NCBI RefSeq assembly: GCF_014773265.1
Contig: NZ_JACWMY010000020.1
Span: 1 to 64,000 of the forward strand
From: Mucilaginibacter pankratovii
Lineage (GTDB): Bacteria; Bacteroidota; Bacteroidia; Sphingobacteriales; Sphingobacteriaceae
Direction: 5' to 3'
DNA: 64,000 nt
Shown here: one piece after another, positions 25,881 to 32,552 of the stretch
Layout of the letters: every line of letters starts with the position of its first letter
How positions within the stretch are numbered: position 1 is the stretch's first letter
The notes under the pieces: generated by a model
What the model was told of the DNA's origin: nothing
The model's input: only the letters and a program-made list of their open reading frames with translations
The model's database searches: none
Translations under genes and position numbers: made by a program

Positions 25881-27383
25881 TTAGTAACGGTCGTCGTCTA
25901 TGTCCAGATCGTCGTCGTCGGGCTGCAAGTTAAACAAGCTATTGAACATATCCGAAAAAGCGAAGCCATTATCTAAAAATCCTTTGTTCAATTGCGAAAA
26001 CTCTGCCAGCCCGTGCAAGATAAATTCCTGCAATAATAACGACTGGTTCTCACTCAGGCTCGGATGGAATTTCTTCACAATATCCTTTAGTCCCGGTACA
26101 GCGTTCAGCAGTTTTTTGTACTCCTGCGCAGGTAGGCCATCTACCAAAGCAATGCTGTTACCATCGCCAAACCAATTGATGATCTCGGCATAAGGGTTCA
26201 CACCTTTTGCTTTCTTGGCCTTCTCCGGATCGGGGAAAAATTGCAGTAGCAGTGTTTTTATGGCTTTGCCGATGAGGATATTGGCCACCTTGCCGGGGCC
26301 TTCTAACTCGCCTTCGTATACCAGCTCTATCTTGCCGGTGATAGCGGGGATAACACCCAGGAAATCGGAGATGCGCACAAAGGTGCTGCTTTCGCCATTG
26401 ATGATCATCCTGCGTTCGGCATTGCTGATCAGGTTTTCGTATGCCGAAATAGTTAAACGTGCCGATACGCCCGATTTTTTATCGATATATTCTGATGCAC
26501 GGGCCTCAAAAGCAATTTGCTCCACCAGGTCTTTTACCAAACCATCGGCCTCTACATTAGTGCGCTGCTCTTTGGTAAGCATGGCTTCCTGCTGGGTTAT
26601 CTTGCGCGATATCTCTACCGTGCGCGGATAGTGGGTAAGGATCTGGCTTTCGATACGATCCTTTAACGGTGTTACGATAGAACCACGGTTGGTATAATCC
26701 TCCGGGTTGGCGGTGAACACGAATTGCAGATCTAATGGCAAACGCAGTTTAAAACCACGGATCTGGATATCTCGCTCCTGTAAAATATTGAAAAGCGATA
26801 CCTGGATGCGCGCCTGCAGATCGGGCAATTCGTTGATCACGAAGATGCCACGGTGTGCGCGCGGGATCAATCCGAAGTGGATCACGCGTTCATCCGAATA
26901 GGTCAGTTTCATGGTAGCCGCCTTTATCGGGTCAACATCGCCAATTAAATCGGCAACGGTAACATCCGGCGTAGCCAGTTTTTCGGTATAGCGTTCGCTG
27001 CGGTGTACCCAGGCGATCGGGGTGTCATCGCCTTTAGTTTCTATCACATTATGCCCATACCAGCTGATAGGCGCCAAAGGGTCATCAAATAATTCCGAAC
27101 CCTCGATATACGGCACATACTCATCCAGCAAGTTCACCAATAAGCGCGCGATACGGGTTTTTGCCTGCCCGCGTAAGCCTAAAAGTAAAATGTTGTGGCG
27201 CGACAGGATGGCCGTCTGCAGATCGGGGATAACCGTATCCTCAAAACCTACGATGCCTTCAAAACCGCCTTCTTTATTTTGTAACTGGGTGATCAGATTA
27301 GCCCGCAACTCATCTTTAACAGATCGGCTTACATAGCCCGTTTGCTTTAGCTGACCAAGTGTTTTTATATTTTTATAGTTCAT
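25881..27383 (-). CDS. MoxR-type AAA+ ATPase
   Basis: A 500-aa protein. Walker A is GLRGQAKT (residues 69-76), Walker B FVINEL (181-186), and sensor 1 FTANPEDYTNRGSIV lies near 215-229. It resembles the ChlI/BchI branch of MoxR AAA+ proteins, which act with VWA-domain partners as chaperone-like machines; the VWA gene lies directly upstream. The C-terminus is acidic (DDDDLDIDDD). The start is at 27383 (MNYKNIKTLGQL). An upstream ATG would add a leader derived from an AAATTTG repeat. Confidence 0.9.
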   Translation of the reverse strand: MNYKNIKTLGQLKQTGYVSRSVKDELRANLITQLQNKEGGFEGIVGFEDTVIPDLQTAILSRHNILLLGLRGQAKTRIARLLVNLLDEYVPYIEGSELFDDPLAPISWYGHNVIETKGDDTPIAWVHRSERYTEKLATPDVTVADLIGDVDPIKAATMKLTYSDERVIHFGLIPRAHRGIFVINELPDLQARIQVSLFNILQERDIQIRGFKLRLPLDLQFVFTANPEDYTNRGSIVTPLKDRIESQILTHYPRTVEISRKITQQEAMLTKEQRTNVEADGLVKDLVEQIAFEARASEYIDKKSGVSARLTISAYENLISNAERRMIINGESSTFVRISDFLGVIPAITGKIELVYEGELEGPGKVANILIGKAIKTLLLQFFPDPEKAKKAKGVNPYAEIINWFGDGNSIALVDGLPAQEYKKLLNAVPGLKDIVKKFHPSLSENQSLLLQEFILHGLAEFSQLNKGFLDNGFAFSDMFNSLFNLQPDDDDLDIDDDRY

Positions 27384-27489
27384 TCTTCTGATTTGAAAAT
27401 TTGATGATTTGGTAATTTGAAAATTTGGTGATTTGAAAATTTGAAAAGGAGTTAGCATCTTCAAATTTTCAAATTGGCACATCTTCAAA
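27384..27489. repeat. ATTTGAAAATTTG repeats between VWA and MoxR genes
   Basis: The 106-nt gap is made of imperfect repeats of ATTTGAAAATTTG and TTTGGTGATTTG. Such phrase repeats are common in Bacteroidota. They also create a spurious N-terminal extension of the MoxR frame. Confidence 0.7.
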
Positions 27490-28590
27490 TCACCTCACGT
27501 TCTTCCTTCTGTTCTTCGCGTAGTCCTCAAAAATGTATTCGCCTAAGTTATTCAGCGAGCTATAAAAAGCCTTGCCGCCATTAGTTTCGGTAAATTTACG
27601 GACAAACTGCTGCAGGTAAGGGTCCTTCGCTATCATAAACGTGGTGATAGGGATCTTCAGCCTTTTGCATTGTGCGGCCATGTTCAGCGTTTTGTTCACC
27701 ACTTTCCTGTCCAGCCCGATGCTGTTTTTATAATACTTGGTGCCTTCCTTTAAGCAGGTGGGCTTGCCATCGGTTATCATAAAAATTTGCTTGTTGTGCG
27801 TTTTACGGCGGCGAAGCATATCGGCGGCCAACTCCAAACCGGCGTAGGTATTGGTATGGTAAGGACCAACCTGTAAATAAGGCAGATCCTGCAAAGTTAT
27901 GGGCCAGGCATCGTTGCCAAACACCACAATATCCAATGTATCCTTAGGGTATTTGGTGCGGATCAGTTCTGCCAGTGCCATTGCCACCTTTTTGGCGGGT
28001 GTGATACGGTCCTCCCCGTAGAGGATCATGGAGTGCGAAATATCGATCATCAGCACGGTAGAGGTGAGGGTTTTATAGTCCATTTCCTCCACTTCCAGGT
28101 CGCGCTCGGTCATCATAAAATCGCCGCCGATGCCGTGGTTCACCTGGGCGTTCTGGATAGATTGCGTCATGTCTATCTGGTCCAGCGCGTCGCCAAACTC
28201 AAATTCGCGGCGCTCGGCGTTCTTTTCATCGCCCTGCCCGCTTTGCGGCGAACGGTGATTGCCCTTACCCGATTTTTTTAACTTGCCGAAGATCTCCTCC
28301 AATGCCGACTGCCTAATACTCTGCTCCGTTTTGGCCGTAATGCTGATCTCGCCGCTTTGGTTGTCTTCATTCAAATAACCTTTTTGCTTCAGCTCGTCGA
28401 TGAAATCGCCCATGCCATACTCATCATTGGTAAGGTTGTATTGCTTATCCAATTCGTTTAGCCAGGCCAAAGCTTCGCCCGCATCACCGGCGGTGTAGTT
28501 AAGCAGCTCCAGGAATAATTTTAGTAATTCTTCAAATCCGCCTTTGGGAATTTGGTTGGGTTTAAACTTTGAAAATCCATAACCGCGCAT
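27490..28590 (-). CDS. VWA-domain protein, MoxR partner
   Basis: A 366-aa protein. After a helical N-terminal half comes a von Willebrand A domain with a full metal-ion site: DISHS (Asp183, Ser185, Ser187), Thr in HTNTYAGL and Asp in MITDGKPT. Such proteins pair with MoxR ATPases, and the gene sits just ahead of the MoxR gene on the same strand. The pair probably assembles or inserts metal into a client complex that cannot be named here. No signal peptide, so cytoplasmic. Confidence 0.9.
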   Translation of the reverse strand: MRGYGFSKFKPNQIPKGGFEELLKLFLELLNYTAGDAGEALAWLNELDKQYNLTNDEYGMGDFIDELKQKGYLNEDNQSGEISITAKTEQSIRQSALEEIFGKLKKSGKGNHRSPQSGQGDEKNAERREFEFGDALDQIDMTQSIQNAQVNHGIGGDFMMTERDLEVEEMDYKTLTSTVLMIDISHSMILYGEDRITPAKKVAMALAELIRTKYPKDTLDIVVFGNDAWPITLQDLPYLQVGPYHTNTYAGLELAADMLRRRKTHNKQIFMITDGKPTCLKEGTKYYKNSIGLDRKVVNKTLNMAAQCKRLKIPITTFMIAKDPYLQQFVRKFTETNGGKAFYSSLNNLGEYIFEDYAKNRRKNVR

Positions 28591-29044
28591 GTTGTACCCT
28601 TTCTTAGTATAAAGTAACGGATTATTTTACTCAAAAGTTTGGGGTGGAAATGAATTAAAAGGAATTGTTAGGCTGATATGACAAAGGACCGTCTGGACCG
28701 GGATTTTTGCGATTTATACGATAGGCAGGATTTTGATTTGCATGCTTATGGTCTGAACCGCTGATTTTAATGATTAAGTGATTTCGTTGATTAGGGGATT
28801 TGTCAGGAGGCCTAACGAAGCCCTTTCTAAATCGGCCTTGCCCTGTTCGGCAACCACTGAAACTGCCCCGGCACAACCTTTGATAGAACAGGGCGCAGCC
28901 GAGAGTTTTCTTTGGTTACTTTCTTTTGCGGAAAAAGAAAGTAACATCCACAGGCTGAAGCTAACTCACTACCGCCCCTAACGGAGAAATACAGAACGAA
29001 GGGATTCGAACCTCAAACGAAGTGTCGCCTCTCCAGAAAAACGG
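28591..29044. repeat. Gene-free stretch with composite palindromic repeat
   Basis: No gene is supported. Two palindromes lie here: GCCCTGTTC (28840-28848) with GAACAGGGC (28886-28894), and a 13-bp stem GTTACTTTCTTTT (28915-28927) with AAAAGAAAGTAAC (28933-28945) around a 5-nt loop. The second type, a GTTACTTTC palindrome, recurs in many bacteria. A GGTTCGAATCCC string on the minus strand near 29001-29012 looks like a tRNA T-arm, but no cloverleaf forms. Confidence 0.6.
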
Positions 29045-30232
29045 CTACGAATCCTCCCGATACTTCCCCGCCCATAAATGATTAGGCTTCAGATACAGCA
29101 GGTCATTTTTAAAATCGAGGATCATATTGAAGCGTTTCAGCAGATCGTTACCCAGGTTATTTACAGGGAAACCAGCCGGATTGCTGCTGCCTAAAATAGC
29201 CGTGGGGATATTGGTTAAAGTAAGCCCATTGATGGTGAAGGCCGGGGAGCGCACTATTTTGATCTCGAATTTCACGCCTCTCGGGTTGCTGAGTACCGTT
29301 GTGCGGATAAGCTTTAAACCTTGCGAAAAATTGTACCCGGCTGCCCAGGCGCTATCCAGTATAATGGCCTGGTCGGAACCGGTATCAAACAAAAAATTGC
29401 CGGGGTATTGTTTGCCTGCCATTGGGAAGCCCCCTTTGGCCACTATGAAAGAACGCATCACCTCAAATGCTGATCTATTATAACCTTTCGGCGCTTTAAA
29501 CGGACCGGAATGGATCACCAATACATTAAGGTCGTAATTAACTTCTATGGCTTTACCCTCAAACAGGTTCCAGCCGAAGCGGCCGTCCATATCGTGCGCG
29601 GTAAGGCTGGTGGGGACCACTTCGGGGTTGGTCCACACTATATTACTCATTTGCAGCTTAAATACTTTAGCCAAATTGTTATAGTTTGGCGCGGTTGTAC
29701 CCGCCGCAACACCGGCTTGCCCGGCCAACAGTTTGGTTTTCTTAAGGATGGCGTCTTTAGTTAAACGGAAATCCCAGCTGCCGGTATCAAAATGCAGCGT
29801 AAGGGTATCAGTATTGTTGATGATTGCTTTTACCGCGATGGCATTGTAAGCCGTAAGCGTAAAAGGTATGGTATCTGTTTTTGCAAACCGGCTTTGCTGC
29901 TTATCCTCCGGCGGTATGGCGCTGGCAATTTGGGTGAAGCAGGAATCGACACCATTAAGCAGCACCACAAAGTTGAACTTTGTACCGGGCTTCACTTTTA
30001 CGCGGATGGAATCGATATCGGTATAAAAGGTAACCCATTTGGGCTTGCGACTGCGGTCGGCCGTAAAAACGTCCAACTTAATTTTGGGCGAAAGCGACCA
30101 GGCATTCTTGTCCAGGAAATCGCCGTCTCTGATGGCAACCTTTTTAGATGTAGCTTTAATTACAGGCAATTTTGCCTGCCCGAATGCAGGCGCAATGCAC
30201 AGCCATGATATCAGGATAAGTATGTACTTCAC
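29045..30232 (-). CDS. Aspartyl protease-like protein with two DTG motifs, exported
   Basis: A 395-aa protein with a signal peptide (ILISWLCIAPAFGQA). Two active-site-type motifs are present, LHFDTGSWDF near residue 150 and FLFDTGSDQAI near residue 284, each in a retropepsin-like half. Retropepsins normally have one motif and dimerise; here one chain supplies both. Proteolytic activity and substrate are not shown. Its ATG overlaps the stop of the upstream PfkB kinase gene by 4 nt, so the two are translationally coupled. Confidence 0.87.
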   Translation of the reverse strand: MKYILILISWLCIAPAFGQAKLPVIKATSKKVAIRDGDFLDKNAWSLSPKIKLDVFTADRSRKPKWVTFYTDIDSIRVKVKPGTKFNFVVLLNGVDSCFTQIASAIPPEDKQQSRFAKTDTIPFTLTAYNAIAVKAIINNTDTLTLHFDTGSWDFRLTKDAILKKTKLLAGQAGVAAGTTAPNYNNLAKVFKLQMSNIVWTNPEVVPTSLTAHDMDGRFGWNLFEGKAIEVNYDLNVLVIHSGPFKAPKGYNRSAFEVMRSFIVAKGGFPMAGKQYPGNFLFDTGSDQAIILDSAWAAGYNFSQGLKLIRTTVLSNPRGVKFEIKIVRSPAFTINGLTLTNIPTAILGSSNPAGFPVNNLGNDLLKRFNMILDFKNDLLYLKPNHLWAGKYREDS

Positions 30233-31104
30233 GAAAACTGCGCTACCACTTCATCCACATTATAAACCGGGTTGGCACCGCGCTGGGTGGTAACGTAAGC
30301 ACCAACGGCGCAGGCTTTATCCAGCAGGGGCTGCATCGGCGTTTCGTTTAGCAGGCCGGTGATGAAGGTGGCCAGGAACGAGTCGCCGGCGCCAACGGTA
30401 TCAACCACGTTTACGGTGCAGCCGGGGTGCTCATAAAACGCGTAGTCGTTCCAGATGATGGCACCATGCGCGCCGCGGGTTACGCAGATAATTTTAGTAT
30501 GGAACTTACTTTGGAACTCCTGGATCTTCTGTTTAAGGTCGCCGCTGCTGCCGTGGATCAGCAGTTCGGCTTCTTCCTCGTTCATTTTTATCACATCCGC
30601 GCGGGCGGCAAGCGTTTCAATTTTGCTGAGGGTATAATGCGGCGGGCGCAGGTTTACATCAAATATTTTCAGCGCATAGCTTTCATCAAGCACACGTAGT
30701 AAAGTTTCAAAAGTAGCTTCTTCGCGACAGGCCAGGCTGCCGAATACAATGCCGCCAACCGTTTTTGCTGCGGCCTCCAGTTCATTGGTAAACCCGATGT
30801 TATCCCAGGACACCGGCTTGGGGATAATATAAGTGGCCTGGTTATCTTCGTCCAGTTCAACCGTTACTTCGCAGGTGGGCAGGTTTTCGTCGCGCTGCAG
30901 CAGGTCGCTGTACAAGCCGTTCTCTTTCAGGAAACCGGTAAGCTCCACGCCCGATGGGTCGATACCCACGCTGCTGGCAAACAGTACATTGTTGCCCTGC
31001 TGCACCAGGTGGCGCGCAACATTCATAGGCGCACCGCCCGCTTTCTTAACATCGCCAAAGGCATCCCATAAAACTTCGCCGAAGCACAAGATCTGTTTAT
31101 TCAT
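30229..31104 (-). CDS. PfkB family carbohydrate kinase (fructokinase-like)
   Basis: A 291-aa cytoplasmic sugar kinase. The first signature is around KKAGGAPMNVARHL, and the second is VNVVDTVGAGDSFLATFI, with the GAGD anion hole and catalytic Asp. It uses ATP to phosphorylate a sugar. Length and start (ILCFGEVLWDAFGD) are closest to fructokinases, but the true substrate is not certain. It is coupled by a 4-nt overlap to the aspartyl protease-like gene, an odd pairing. Confidence 0.9.
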   Translation of the reverse strand: MNKQILCFGEVLWDAFGDVKKAGGAPMNVARHLVQQGNNVLFASSVGIDPSGVELTGFLKENGLYSDLLQRDENLPTCEVTVELDEDNQATYIIPKPVSWDNIGFTNELEAAAKTVGGIVFGSLACREEATFETLLRVLDESYALKIFDVNLRPPHYTLSKIETLAARADVIKMNEEEAELLIHGSSGDLKQKIQEFQSKFHTKIICVTRGAHGAIIWNDYAFYEHPGCTVNVVDTVGAGDSFLATFITGLLNETPMQPLLDKACAVGAYVTTQRGANPVYNVDEVVAQFS

Positions 31105-31460
31105 AAAATGGTGGTTGAACTGAAAGTATAAAGCTAATAAATTTTGTGATTAGAGATCATGTGAAAAATTTCGGAATAGGGATTTAGGAAGTCGGATTTG
31201 GTGGATGGTTTGCAGCCATATATCGTGAGATAGATTCAAGAGGTAACAATCAAGAGACAAGACTGCCACTGGTTACTGCCCACTGCCAACAGAATAATGG
31301 CGTTCCCGCTGATAGAAGCGGGCCGGGCTATGCAGGGCTCCGCGTTGCTTCGGCCCCGTTGCCTGCGCGCTGGGCTGTCGCGCCGGGGCAAACCCTTACT
31401 ATCCCTAACGCTGGGGAGGCGGATAAATGGAGTGGTGGCGCGTCATTGTTCCCCGCTCTT

Positions 31461-31478
31461 CCGGGCGTCCACGCCCGG
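31461..31478. repeat. Short hairpin, stem CCGGGCG, loop TCCA
   Basis: A perfect 7-bp stem CCGGGCG/CGCCCGG with tetraloop TCCA. First of four related hairpins within 140 nt whose stems end in GCG/CGC and whose loops are TCCN or its complement NGGA. Confidence 0.85.
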
Positions 31479-31486
31479 ATGCTGAA

Positions 31487-31510
31487 AATTTAAGCGTCCT
31501 CGCTTAAATT
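31487..31510. repeat. Short hairpin, stem AATTTAAGCG, loop TCCT
   Basis: A perfect 10-bp stem AATTTAAGCG/CGCTTAAATT with loop TCCT. The stem differs from its neighbour's, but the GCG end and TCC loop are kept. Confidence 0.85.
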
Positions 31511-31551
31511 GCCTGAAAATAACAGCTCCATTAAATTAGTCAATCATACCC

Positions 31552-31569
31552 GTCAGCGTGGACGCTGAC
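31552..31569. repeat. Short hairpin, stem GTCAGCG, loop TGGA
   Basis: A perfect 7-bp stem GTCAGCG/CGCTGAC with loop TGGA, the complement-strand form of the TCCA loop at 31468. Confidence 0.85.
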
Positions 31570-31580
31570 AAAGGTTTACA

Positions 31581-31600
31581 GTCAGGCGAGGACGCCTGAC
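31581..31600. repeat. Short hairpin, stem GTCAGGCG, loop AGGA
   Basis: A perfect 8-bp stem GTCAGGCG/CGCCTGAC with loop AGGA, the complement-strand form of the TCCT loop at 31497. It lies about 75 nt beyond the stop of the receiver-HEPN gene (minus strand) and could help end that transcript. Confidence 0.85.
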
Positions 31601-31676
31601 CGGGCGGGGGGTACTTCGCATACGGGCCACAAGCAGGGACACTTAAGGCAGCGGGGGGAGCTGTGAGTGTTTGTTT

Positions 31677-32552
31677 TTAATGATGACTACAAAGAGTATG
31701 TGCCCAAATAAAAACGTCTTTTAAAGACGAGGCTAATCCGCCTATTAGTTCGCCAGACGGATATGCAGCAATTTCTTGTGAAGTACTGGGCGTATGACTT
31801 CCAAAATAGCCTGCAATTTTCCGAATCGAGGTAACTGTAGAAAATACGTGTACAGGAATATCTTGGTTAAGATTTAAATACGCAGTAATGTCATTTAAGC
31901 GACTGCCAGACGGGGGGACGACATTTCCAAGGTAATCATTGTTGATAATATCCATTAAATGTTCCGCAGTCCGTCTTAATGCTGCAAGGTTATTTACTCT
32001 TTGAGCGATATTTAATGATAGATATTTCTTTCCGGTAAACAAATTTGCTAATACGGCATAGGCAGCGTCGTCAAAATGATCTGTTGCAAATCCAAAAATT
32101 TCAGGATGTTCCATTAATAATTTAGCGTCATCTGTGCGCATATACTCAATCCATATATGATCAATCAATTCTGCTTCATTGCCTTTCTCAAAGATTGGAC
32201 AACTGACTTTATTGGACAAGCGTAATTTTAAATCGGCAAAGCCAGTGTTGATGCAATAAGGTAATGTTAAATGATTCTGTCTTTTAAATTCTTCTAAGTC
32301 TTGTATAATTTTAATTAGATTCATTTCATCTTCCGTTCCCACAGCCTGACCTTCATGCATAAATGCTCGAGCATCTAAAACAATGAACACATATTTTCGA
32401 GGTGATGATTTTAAAAGTTCTAATAATTCATCGGCATTGTCGGTAGCTTTAGTCAGTATCCGTTGTTTTTGCGCTGTAGTCCTAAAACTGGCGGAATAAT
32501 CTGGTTTATCTTCGTATAATAAAATGTTTATTGCTTTGTCTGGTCGACTCAT
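31677..32552 (-). CDS. Receiver-like domain fused to DUF4145/HEPN-like helical domain
   Basis: A 291-aa cytoplasmic protein with no family I recognise over its whole length. Residues 8-125 look like a response-regulator receiver: acidic pair Glu14-Asp15 (LLYEDKP), strand 3 ending in Asp60 (FIVLDAR), Thr103 (INTGF) and Lys123 (IFEKG) stand where the phosphorylation machinery is expected. The C-terminal part (about 160-291) is helical and follows the pattern of DUF4145/HEPN proteins: LRRTAEHLMDIIN, then SIRKIAGYFGSH, then a last helix LASSLKDVFIWAH. HEPN domains are often RNases or toxins, but activity cannot be read here. There is no DNA-binding domain. The ATG overlaps the stop of the histidine-kinase fusion gene by 4 nt, so this is its likely phosphotransfer partner and effector. 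Confidence 0.75.
   Translation of the reverse strand: MSRPDKAINILLYEDKPDYSASFRTTAQKQRILTKATDNADELLELLKSSPRKYVFIVLDARAFMHEGQAVGTEDEMNLIKIIQDLEEFKRQNHLTLPYCINTGFADLKLRLSNKVSCPIFEKGNEAELIDHIWIEYMRTDDAKLLMEHPEIFGFATDHFDDAAYAVLANLFTGKKYLSLNIAQRVNNLAALRRTAEHLMDIINNDYLGNVVPPSGSRLNDITAYLNLNQDIPVHVFSTVTSIRKIAGYFGSHTPSTSQEIAAYPSGELIGGLASSLKDVFIWAHTLCSHH

Larger units (their letters stand above)
31105..31676. other. 572-nt gene-free stretch, repeat-rich
   Basis: No supported gene. A GC-rich part (31290-31440) has a spurious open frame with Arg/Leu-rich composition. The right part (31461-31600) carries four hairpins described separately. Near 31624 a GGCCACAAGCAGGGA string resembles one at 1836. The region separates the PfkB kinase from the unusual two-component unit. 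Confidence 0.6.

Noticed and set aside
27384..27488. Longer N-terminus of the MoxR ATPase
   Set aside because: It is read from an AAATTTG repeat with Phe/Asn/Lys-rich low complexity.
28985..29040. tRNA gene on the minus strand
   Set aside because: Only a GGTTCGAATCCC-like T-arm string is present. No D-arm, anticodon arm or acceptor pairing could be built.
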